DNA of 8,887 nt from DATAVK01 sp036267755 (lineage in GTDB: Bacteria > Actinomycetota > Actinomycetes > JAFAQI01). Both the position numbers and the translations under genes were made by a program. The number at the start of each line of letters is the position of its first letter. The stretch's first letter is position 1. Positions 1 to 5,320 of this stretch are shown here, piece by piece. The DNA lies in contig DATAVK010000026.1 of NCBI GenBank assembly GCA_036267755.1, forward strand, positions 1 through 8,887, read 5' to 3'. The notes under the pieces were generated by a model, which worked only from the letters and a program-made list of their open reading frames with translations, was not told the DNA's origin and searched no databases.

Positions 1-385
1 CGAGCGCGAGCTTGGTGTGCTTCGGCGGCACGGGTGTCGGATCGACGGTGAAGTCCCCGGAGGATGTCGCAACCAGGCTGTCGGCAGAGTCCGTGACCAC
101 CACTGGCGCCTTAGTCGCACCGACCGGAACCTTGACCGTGATCGTCGGCTTAGTCGTGCTGACCTTCCCCGCGGTCGTGCCGCCGCCAATGCCGACATCC
201 ACTGAAGCACCCGAGGGAAAGCCGCTCTCAGTGATGACCAGAGTCGAACCGACGACGCCGTGCAACGGTGCGAACGAGATCGCAGGCACAGCGGCAGCCG
301 ACGGGCCGGCGGTCACGACAAGCGTCGCAGCGGTCATAGCGGCACAACCCGCGACGGTCGCAACGGCGCGAAGGGTCGACGGCAT
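1..385 (-). CDS. Secreted Ig-like (IPT/TIG-type) domain protein, C-terminus cut by window edge
   Basis: The reading frame starts at an ATG (complement of 383-385) and stays open to the left edge, giving 128 visible residues. Residues 1-32 look like a Sec signal peptide: a short N-region with Arg6, a hydrophobic Ala/Val/Thr-rich core, and a PSAAA cleavage region with a likely cut after Ala32. Residues 34-115 are rich in Val, Thr, Ser and Gly and contain GVVGSTLVITESGFP, typical of the first strands of IPT/TIG or bacterial Ig-like folds. A Pro-rich linker (PTPVPPKHTK) follows, suggesting a further domain beyond the edge. A G-rich Shine-Dalgarno-like run (CCCCCC at 394-399, read as GGGGGG) lies 8 nt before the ATG. 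The product is probably extracellular or wall-associated; no enzymatic role is visible. The signal peptide is seen directly, whereas the fold assignment is inference from composition. Confidence 0.72.
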   Translation of the reverse strand, partial: MPSTLRAVATVAGCAAMTAATLVVTAGPSAAAVPAISFAPLHGVVGSTLVITESGFPSGASVDVGIGGGTTAGKVSTTKPTITVKVPVGATKAPVVVTDSADSLVATSSGDFTVDPTPVPPKHTKLAL

Positions 386-459
386 GGGTGATTCCCCCCA
401 GGAGTGGTCAGATCAATCAACAATACGGGTGCGACTGACGATTTGCTGAGGTTCCACAG

Positions 460-482
460 GCCCACCTTGATACGTGGTGGGC
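460..482 (-). terminator. Hairpin terminator candidate downstream of fba
   Basis: GCCCACC (460-466) and GGTGGGC (476-482) form a perfect 7-bp GC-rich stem with a 9-nt loop, starting 8 nt beyond the fba stop codon. There is no T-tract, which is common for actinobacterial terminators. It lies in the 105-bp gap between fba and the downstream secreted-protein gene, on the same strand, so it would separate the two transcripts. No other clear element was seen in that gap apart from the Shine-Dalgarno-like run of the secreted-protein gene. Confidence 0.5.
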
Positions 483-490
483 GTGACGTC

Positions 491-1513
491 CTAGCTCTTG
501 GTACCCACGCTGTTGAGGTCCTGGCAGGCCTCGACGACCCGTGCCGCCATCCCGGCCTCGGCGGCCCGGCCCCATGACCGCGGGTCGTAGACCTTCTTGT
601 TGCCGACCTCCCCGTCGACCTTGAGCACCCCGTCGTAGTTCTTCATGACGTGGTCGACGACCGGACGGGTGAAGGCGTACTGGGTGTCGGTATCGACGTT
701 CATCTTCACCACGCCGTACCCCAGCGTCTCGTGGATCTCGTCGAGCTCCGAGCCAGAGCCGCCGTGGAAGACAAGGTCGAACGGCTTGTCGACACCGAGC
801 TTCTCGCCGACGTACTCCTGGCCCTCCTTGAGGATCTCGGGCCGCAGCTTCACCGAGCCCGGCTTGTAGGAGCCGTGGACGTTGCCGAAGGTCGCCGCCA
901 GCAGGTAGCGACCGCGCTCACCAGGTGCGCCCAGGACCTCGGCGACGCGCAGCATGTCCTTCGGTGAGGTGTAGAGCTTCTCGTCACTCTCGTGCGAGAT
1001 GCCGTCCTCCTCGCCACCCACCACGCCGATCTCGAGCTCCATCACGGTGTGCGCGTCGATCGACATCGCGAACAACTCGTCGGCGATGCGCAGGTTCTCC
1101 TCGAGGTCCAGGGTCGAGCCGTCCCACATGTGCGAGCCGAAGATCGGGTCCTCCCCGTTCTTGACCCGCCCGATCGAGAGCTCGAGCAGCGGCCGCATGT
1201 AGCCGTCGAGCTTCTCCGGCGGGCAGTGGTCGGTGTGGAGCGCGACCGTGACCGGGTAGTTCTTCGCGACGACCTTGGCGAACTCCGCCATCGCCACCGC
1301 ACCGTCGACCATGCTCTTCACGGTGGCGCCGGAGAAGAACTCCGCCCCGCCCCACGACAGCTGGATGATGCCGTCGCTCTCCGCCTCGGCGAACCCGCGC
1401 AGGGCGGCGTTCAGGGCGCCCGAGGACGCCACGTTGATGGCGGGATAGGCGTAGCCCCCGGACTTCGCGCGGTCGAGCATGGCGGCGTACTCATCAGGCG
1501 TGGCGATCGGCAT
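491..1513 (-). CDS. fba: Class II fructose-bisphosphate aldolase
   Basis: The product is a cytoplasmic zinc-dependent aldolase of 340 residues that interconverts fructose-1,6-bisphosphate with dihydroxyacetone phosphate and glyceraldehyde-3-phosphate in glycolysis and gluconeogenesis. Visible class II motifs are HTDHC (Asp95 likely catalytic, His96 zinc ligand), ATFGNVHGSY (His213 zinc ligand), VFHGGSGS (His250 zinc ligand and phosphate-binding loop), and KMNVDTDTQ (residues 270-278), which matches the signature of the long FbaA subtype. The length agrees with the 340-360 residues usual for E. coli FbaA and mycobacterial Fba. The ATG at 1513 was chosen because GAGGAG precedes it by about 10 nt and MPIATPDEYA is a family-like N-terminus. 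The frame stays open upstream to 1720, but that extension has no aldolase character and crosses the tandem repeat and the divergent dedA. A hairpin lies just downstream. The next gene upstream, dedA, is divergent. Confidence 0.97.
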   Translation of the reverse strand: MPIATPDEYAAMLDRAKSGGYAYPAINVASSGALNAALRGFAEAESDGIIQLSWGGAEFFSGATVKSMVDGAVAMAEFAKVVAKNYPVTVALHTDHCPPEKLDGYMRPLLELSIGRVKNGEDPIFGSHMWDGSTLDLEENLRIADELFAMSIDAHTVMELEIGVVGGEEDGISHESDEKLYTSPKDMLRVAEVLGAPGERGRYLLAATFGNVHGSYKPGSVKLRPEILKEGQEYVGEKLGVDKPFDLVFHGGSGSELDEIHETLGYGVVKMNVDTDTQYAFTRPVVDHVMKNYDGVLKVDGEVGNKKVYDPRSWGRAAEAGMAARVVEACQDLNSVGTKS

Positions 1514-1530
1514 GGCCCGAGTCTCCTCAC

Positions 1531-1585
1531 GTGGTCGCGGTCCTTGATTGAGTGGTCGCGGCCTTGTTTGAGTGGTCGCGGTCCT
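1531..1585. repeat. Tandem direct repeat, about 2.7 copies of a 20-21 bp unit
   Basis: The core GTGGTCGCGG occurs at 1531-1540, 1552-1561 and 1572-1581. Copies one and two continue as tCCTTGaTTGA and CCTTGtTTGA; copy three keeps only tCCT before diverging. The 20-21 bp period is close to two helical turns, so the copies face the same side of the DNA. The array fills the gap between the Shine-Dalgarno sequence of fba (minus strand) and the dedA region (plus strand). The third copy begins with a GTG that is also the first possible start codon of dedA. It could be a binding-site array or simply a replication-slippage product; the sequence alone does not decide this. Confidence 0.75.
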
Positions 1586-1653
1586 CCTAAAGGAGTATGC
1601 CCAGGATGCGCCGACTACCCTCTCTGCGGTGCCCGAGCATCTCGCGCTGTTGA
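1582..1653 (+). promoter_or_regulatory. Shine-Dalgarno-like AAAGGAG and short out-of-frame leader ORF ahead of dedA
   Basis: AAAGGAG (1589-1595) is the only strong ribosome-binding sequence ahead of dedA, but the ATG codons after it (1597 and 1606) are in a different frame from dedA. From 1606, about 10 nt after the site, the frame encodes MRRLPSLRCPSISRC and stops at TGA 1651-1653. That stop overlaps an in-frame dedA TTG (1650-1652) as TTGA. The arrangement resembles translational coupling through a leader peptide. It could equally be chance, or a sign that dedA begins elsewhere. CTCCT (1584-1588) and AGGAG (1591-1595) can also pair as a small hairpin. Confidence 0.3.
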
Positions 1654-2261
1654 GCAGCATCTCTCCCCAGCACCTACTGGGGACCTTCGGCGAGCTCGGA
1701 GTGATGGTCATCCTGTTCATCGAGCTGGGGCTGCTGATCGGCTTCTTCCTGCCGGGCGACTCGCTGCTGTTCGTCGCGGGTTACGCCACCGTCGGGGGCA
1801 ACTCGCTGCACCTGCACATGTCGCTCGGCGGCCTGATCGTCGCGGCCATCGTCGGCGCCATCCTCGGCGGTCAGCTCGGCTACCTGGTGGGCCGTCGTAC
1901 CGGGACCGAACTGCACGGCCGGGAGTCGCGCTACTACAAGCAGCAGTACGTCGATCGGGCACGCAGCTTCCTGTCCCGGTTCGGGATGTCGAAGGCGGTC
2001 CTGCTATCGCGGTTCGTACCGGTCGTGCGGACGTTCGTCGGGCCGATCGCGGGCGTCGCCGGGATGTCACGGACGTCGTTCGCGGTGACGAACGTCGTCT
2101 CGAGCATCGCGTGGGTGGTCCCGATCGTCCTGCTCGGCCACTGGCTCGGCCATGTGTCGTTCATCCGCAAGTACGTCGAGCTGCTCGCCATCGCCGTCGT
2201 AATCGTCGCCGTAGTGCCCGCGCTGCTGCACATGGTGCGTTCTCGCAGCCGAGCCGTCTGA
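1629..2261 (+). CDS. DedA-family (VTT/SNARE-associated domain) integral membrane protein
   Basis: The product is a polytopic inner-membrane protein. DedA-family members have been shown in other bacteria to move undecaprenyl phosphate or other lipids across the membrane; this substrate is not proven here. From the GTG at 1629 it has 210 residues. Visible family features are a re-entrant/TM segment with GFFLPGDSLLF (38-48), a Gly-rich helix GAILGGQLGYLVGRRTG (76-92), an amphipathic stretch RYYKQQYVDRARSFLSRFG, the conserved arginine motif LSRFVPVVRTFVGPIAGVAGM (Arg128 and Arg134, GxxxM), and a C-terminal TM helix (185-200) ending in a basic tail. The start is uncertain: GTG 1572 lies inside the tandem repeat, GTG 1629 and TTG 1650 lack a close ribosome-binding site, and the best site (1589-1595) points to an out-of-frame ATG. 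GTG 1629 gives the most typical N-terminal length. The gene is divergent from fba, as recalled for Rv0364/Rv0363c in M. tuberculosis. Confidence 0.92.
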   Translation: MPEHLALLSSISPQHLLGTFGELGVMVILFIELGLLIGFFLPGDSLLFVAGYATVGGNSLHLHMSLGGLIVAAIVGAILGGQLGYLVGRRTGTELHGRESRYYKQQYVDRARSFLSRFGMSKAVLLSRFVPVVRTFVGPIAGVAGMSRTSFAVTNVVSSIAWVVPIVLLGHWLGHVSFIRKYVELLAIAVVIVAVVPALLHMVRSRSRAV

Positions 2262-2307
2262 GGAACCCTTCCCGCGTGGCACCACCCGTGCAGGCCGTCG
2301 GCGACGG

Positions 2308-2778
2308 ATGATCTCCCGCATGGCGATGCACGTGTCGGCGCCCGGCGGGTCCGCAGGATCCGATCCGGATATCGCGCTGCGCGACCGACTCACGATGGAA
2401 CGGCTCTGCCAGGCGGTCGCCGACCTGCCGTCGATGGAGATCGTCGGGTTCGACGCCCATTGGTGGGACGGCCAGGCGTACGGGCCGTGTCTCGTGGTTC
2501 GGGACCAGGCCGCGAGAAGTCGACAGCGGGTGCTGGAGACCGGAGGCGACGCGGTCGTCCTGCCGTTCGGTCGTCGCCAGGCGAGCCGGGAGCTGGCGCA
2601 ACGTCGATCGCCCCGGCGTACCGAGTTGCTCGGCGCGCCGCCACAACGCACGCCGCTGGACGATCTGGTGGTCGACACCGACGGAGACGCCACGCGCTGC
2701 CCCGGCCGACGCTGCGGTGCGATGCGGTTGGTGGGCGCCACCGGCCCGTGCCCGCTGTGCGGCGACCCCTCGATCTGA
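2308..2778 (+). CDS. Hypothetical protein with C-terminal zinc-ribbon-like cysteine motif
   Basis: I do not recognise a family. The 156-residue product is basic and Arg-rich in the middle and has a C-terminal cysteine cluster, CPGRRCG (Cys131, Cys136) followed by CPLCG (Cys148, Cys151). This CX4C-X11-CX2C spacing suggests a small zinc ribbon. No membrane segment or signal peptide is visible. Residues 24-90 look like a compact globular region with HWWDG and LVVRDQA. GC-rich third codon positions support real coding. The ATG at 2308 is preceded by only a weak GGCGACGG; ATGs at 2320, 2326 and 2395 are alternatives, and residues 1-22 look unstructured. It lies 46 nt after dedA on the same strand, so it may be co-transcribed, and it ends just before a palindromic terminator. 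The opposite strand also has long open frames here, but they show no protein-like motifs. Function is unknown; a zinc-dependent nucleic-acid or protein contact is a guess. Confidence 0.65.
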   Translation: MISRMAMHVSAPGGSAGSDPDIALRDRLTMERLCQAVADLPSMEIVGFDAHWWDGQAYGPCLVVRDQAARSRQRVLETGGDAVVLPFGRRQASRELAQRRSPRRTELLGAPPQRTPLDDLVVDTDGDATRCPGRRCGAMRLVGATGPCPLCGDPSI

Positions 2779-2783
2779 CGATC

Positions 2784-2825
2784 TGTCAGCACGTGAGCGG
2801 GCTATAGCCCGATGTGCTGCTGACA
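2784..2825. terminator. Symmetric palindrome, probable bidirectional terminator
   Basis: The structure is symmetric about 2804/2805. Its centre is a perfect 14-bp palindrome CGGGCTATAGCCCG (2798-2811), and its outer arms TGTCAGCA (2784-2791) and TGCTGACA (2818-2825) are perfectly complementary. They are separated on each side by 6 nt that mostly do not pair. An alternative register pairs CAGCAC (2787-2792) with GTGCTG (2814-2819), as if a CTG triplet had been duplicated in the right arm. It occupies the 50-bp gap between two convergent genes, the zinc-ribbon protein gene (+) and the MmcQ/YjbR gene (-), exactly where a shared terminator is expected. Confidence 0.7.
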
Positions 2826-2828
2826 CAT

Positions 2829-3218
2829 CTAGTGGCTGGCGAGGTACGTCGATGCCACCCGCTTCGGCGCCCGGAGCAGCCACGCCTCGACGATGAGCTC
2901 CTCGAGGTCCGTGACGCCGATCCGGTCCAGCTGGGCCAGGATCGCCAAGTAGCCGTCGAAGTGCGGGATCGTGAAGTAGACGTCGGGGTCCTCAGCGATC
3001 AGCGCGTCCTTGACCCCCTCGTCCGCGATCCGCGCGGCGACGATCGGCCCGCCGGGCGCGGCGTCACCGAGCGCCTCGAGGTCGCCCCGGCGCAGCGGCC
3101 GGTCCCAGACGAACAGCTTGTCGCGGACCCGCCACTGCGGGTGGTCGTCGCGGGAGCCGCGCTCCGTGGTCTCGGGCAGACCCAGCGCCAGTCGTCGGAC
3201 GTCCTCCCAGTCAGCCAT
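2829..3218 (-). CDS. MmcQ/YjbR family protein
   Basis: The 129-residue product resembles the MmcQ/YjbR family, whose members have a CyaY-like fold and are often annotated as DNA-binding; their biochemical role is poorly defined. Family-like features are the N-terminal WEDVRRLALGLPETTE (residues 4-19), GSRDDHPQWRVRDKLFVWDR with the typical F-W pair, the central segment DPDVYFTIPHFDGY (77-90), and a C-terminal LIVEAWLLRAPKR stretch. The length matches the family (about 115-130). The ATG at 3218 is only 6 nt after the pyrE stop codon, so translation is probably coupled to pyrE; this is the last gene of the glpK-pyrE operon and ends at the bidirectional terminator. There is no signal peptide or membrane segment, so the product is cytoplasmic. 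Confidence 0.88.
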   Translation of the reverse strand: MADWEDVRRLALGLPETTERGSRDDHPQWRVRDKLFVWDRPLRRGDLEALGDAAPGGPIVAARIADEGVKDALIAEDPDVYFTIPHFDGYLAILAQLDRIGVTDLEELIVEAWLLRAPKRVASTYLASH

Positions 3219-3224
3219 CCGGCA

Positions 3225-3758
3225 CTACAGCCCGAGGTCACCCGCGGAGTACGCCGACCGGTAGGGCAGGCCGGCAGCGGCGACCGCGTCGGCGGCGCCC
3301 CGCTCGACGATGACAGCGACGCCCACCACCTCGGCGCCGGCCTCACGCAGCGCCTCGACGGCCGTGAGCACCGAGCCGCCGGTCGTCGAGGTGTCCTCGA
3401 CGGCCAGCACCCGACGGCCCGCGACGTCCGGGCCCTCGATCCTGCGCTGCAGCCCGTGGGCCTTGCCTTCCTTGCGGACGACGAACGCGTCCAGCTTGCG
3501 GCCAGCAGCGGCAGCAGCATGCAGCATCGCAGCCGCGACCGGGTCGGCGCCCAGCGTCAGACCACCCACCGCGTCGTAGTCGAGGTCCGCGGTCAGCTCG
3601 AGCATTACCCGGCCGACCAGCGGCGCCGCATTGGACGCCAACGTGATCCGGCGCAGGTCGACGTAGTAGTCAGCCTCCCGGCCGGAGGACAACACCACCT
3701 TGCCGTGGACCACGGCGTCGTCCTTGATGTGCTGGAGCAGCTCGTCTCGGTCGGTCAC
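3225..3758 (-). CDS. pyrE: Orotate phosphoribosyltransferase
   Basis: The enzyme transfers the phosphoribosyl group of PRPP to orotate to form orotidine 5'-monophosphate in de novo pyrimidine synthesis, in the cytoplasm. The 177-residue product has the type I phosphoribosyltransferase PRPP loop VLAVEDTSTTGGS (117-129), the substrate-proximal YYVDLRR (31-37), GADPVAAAM (70-78), and the flexible-loop basic segment VRKEGKAHG (94-102). These are typical of the short actinobacterial PyrE, and the length fits. The start is GTG 3758: AAGG lies 8 nt upstream, overlapping the glpK TAA stop, and MTDRDELLQHI is a plausible N-terminus. The frame is open upstream to 3953 but that part overlaps the glpK coding sequence. 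The gap to glpK is 10 nt and to the MmcQ/YjbR gene 6 nt, so all three are likely one transcript with coupled translation. No pyrimidine-responsive leader is visible, because the gene has no independent upstream gap. Confidence 0.95.
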   Translation of the reverse strand: MTDRDELLQHIKDDAVVHGKVVLSSGREADYYVDLRRITLASNAAPLVGRVMLELTADLDYDAVGGLTLGADPVAAAMLHAAAAAGRKLDAFVVRKEGKAHGLQRRIEGPDVAGRRVLAVEDTSTTGGSVLTAVEALREAGAEVVGVAVIVERGAADAVAAAGLPYRSAYSAGDLGL

Positions 3759-3768
3759 GCCGTCGACC

Positions 3769-5274
3769 TTACTGACCCGGAACCGCCCAGCTGCGCGACC
3801 GGGCGACGGCCTGTCCCCAGCGCTCGAGACGGGTCGACCGCTCGTCGTCGGACATGGCGGGCTCGTAGCGTCGCGCGGTCCGGCGTCGACGTTGCAGCTC
3901 GTCGCGGTCCGACCACACGCCGGTGACGAGCCCCGCGAGGTACGCCGATCCAAGCGAGGTCGTCTCGATCGACTCCGGCACGTCCACGGGGATGCCCAGC
4001 ACGTCGGCCTGGAACTGCATCAGCCAGCCGTTCGCCGCCGCACCGCCGTCCGCCCGAAGCTCGTCGACCGGCTGCCCCGACTCCTCGACGAAGGCCGCCA
4101 CCACGTCCGCCGACTGGTAGGCGATCGATTCGAGCGTGGCCCGGACGATATGAGCCCGCGAGCTCCCGCGGCTGATCCCGAGGATCGTCCCGCGCGCGTC
4201 CGGGTCCCAGTACGGCGCGCCCAGCCCGGTCAACGCCGGGACGAACCACAGGTCGTCGGTGCTGTCGACGCTGCGAGCCACTGCCTCGGTCTCGGCAGCC
4301 GCCTCGATGATGCCCAGCTCGTCACGCAGCCACTGCACTGCCGAGCCGGTCACGAGGATCGATCCCTCGAGCGCGTACTCCGTAGGTTGGTCGGCGAAGC
4401 CGACCGCGACCGTCGTGAGCAACCGTCGCTGCTCAGTGAACGGGGTGGTCCCGGTGTTCATCAGTAGGAACGACCCCGTGCCGTAGGTGTTCTTGACCTG
4501 ACCCGGCTCGAAACACGCCTGCGCGAACAGTGCCGCCTGCTGGTCGCCGAGGATGCCGGCGATCGGCAGCCTGAGGCCGTGGAAGTCATCCGGTCGGGTC
4601 TCCCCGACGATGCCGGCACTCGGTGCGATCGTCGGGAGCGCTGCCTCGGGCACCCCGACGTGGTCGAGCAGCTCACCGTCCCAGGCCAGCGACTCGAGGT
4701 CCATCAGCAGCGTCCGTGACGCATTTGTCACGTCGGTCGAGAACACCTCGCCGCCGGTCAGCCGCCACACCAGCCAACTGTCGACGGTGCCGAAGCAGAC
4801 CTCACCGGACTCCGCGCGGCCCCGCAGACTGTCGACGTTGTCGAGGAGCCAGCGCATCTTGGTCCCCGCGAAGTACGCGTCCGGCAACAGACCGGTCTTG
4901 CGCCGGATCAGGTCCTCGCCGCCGTTCTCGGCAAGTCGCCGGGCGATCCCCGCCGTACGCCGGTCCTGCCACACGATCGCCGGCGCGACCGGCCGACCCG
5001 TCACGCGATCCCAGCACAGCGTCGTCTCGCGCTGGTTGGTGATGCCGAGGCCGGCCAGGTCGCCAGCCGAAACCCCGGCGTCGGCGATCGCCTGCCCTGC
5101 CACGTCGACCGAGCTGCGCCACAGGTCCTCCGGATCGTGCTCGACCCAGCCGGATTGCGGGTAGTGCTGCGCGAACTCGGCGTAGCCACGGCCAGCGATC
5201 CGACCGTCCTCGCCGACGACGACGGCGGTCGTCCCCGTCGTGCCCTGGTCGATCGCGAGGAGAAACGCCGCCAT
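3769..5274 (-). CDS. glpK: Glycerol kinase
   Basis: This FGGY-family kinase phosphorylates glycerol with ATP to sn-glycerol 3-phosphate in the cytoplasm. It has 501 residues, against 502 in E. coli. Landmarks are the N-terminal phosphate-binding LLAIDQGTTGTT (5-16), ITNQRETT with Arg82/Glu83, Tyr134 and Asp244 in GDQQAALF as expected glycerol contacts, KNTYGTGSFLLMNTG (261-275), LTGLGAPYWDPDARG, and the C-terminal ADGGAAANGWLMQF ATP-binding region. The ATG at 5274 was chosen because MAAFLLAIDQG is the canonical N-terminus and GGCGGAG lies just upstream, although close. The frame is open to 5487 but that part overlaps the divergent amidase. In an ungapped alignment with the remembered E. coli sequence, Asp229 falls at the Gly230 position of the fructose-1,6-bisphosphate regulatory loop, while Arg235 (Arg236) is kept. 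It is first in an operon with pyrE, and no glpF or glpD is present in the window. Confidence 0.96.
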   Translation of the reverse strand: MAAFLLAIDQGTTGTTAVVVGEDGRIAGRGYAEFAQHYPQSGWVEHDPEDLWRSSVDVAGQAIADAGVSAGDLAGLGITNQRETTLCWDRVTGRPVAPAIVWQDRRTAGIARRLAENGGEDLIRRKTGLLPDAYFAGTKMRWLLDNVDSLRGRAESGEVCFGTVDSWLVWRLTGGEVFSTDVTNASRTLLMDLESLAWDGELLDHVGVPEAALPTIAPSAGIVGETRPDDFHGLRLPIAGILGDQQAALFAQACFEPGQVKNTYGTGSFLLMNTGTTPFTEQRRLLTTVAVGFADQPTEYALEGSILVTGSAVQWLRDELGIIEAAAETEAVARSVDSTDDLWFVPALTGLGAPYWDPDARGTILGISRGSSRAHIVRATLESIAYQSADVVAAFVEESGQPVDELRADGGAAANGWLMQFQADVLGIPVDVPESIETTSLGSAYLAGLVTGVWSDRDELQRRRRTARRYEPAMSDDERSTRLERWGQAVARSRSWAVPGQ

Positions 5275-5320
5275 GACTCCGCCCGTCGGTCGTTGCAGGG
5301 ATCCGTCACCATAGGACCCG

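Noticed and set aside
1531..1585. CRISPR array
   Set aside because: The units are only 20-21 bp, directly adjacent without distinct spacers, and no cas gene is present.
1514..1720. N-terminal extension of fba
   Set aside because: The added 69 residues have no aldolase similarity and cross the tandem repeat and divergent dedA. A good ribosome-binding site and family N-terminus mark 1513 as the start.
992..2311. A 439-codon plus-strand open frame covering the antisense of fba and part of dedA
   Set aside because: It runs antisense to the clear aldolase motifs and out of frame with dedA. Its translation is Arg/Asp/His-rich with no domain character, as expected for GC-rich shadow frames.
2067..2883. 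Long minus-strand open frames opposite the zinc-ribbon gene
   Set aside because: Two overlapping minus-strand frames of about 240 residues span dedA's end and the terminator palindrome. Their Arg/Pro/Ser-rich translations look like shadows, while the plus strand has an organised CX4C/CX2C motif and the expected third-position GC bias.
2814..3926. A 370-codon plus-strand frame antisense to the MmcQ/YjbR gene and pyrE
   Set aside because: It is antisense to recognised family motifs, including the PRPP loop, has no ribosome-binding site, and starts inside the terminator palindrome.
4569..4590. HPr-phosphorylatable histidine in GlpK (His232)
   Set aside because: A histidine exists at residue 232, but relative to the following PIAG motif it is two residues off the enterococcal site, and the surrounding sequence differs.
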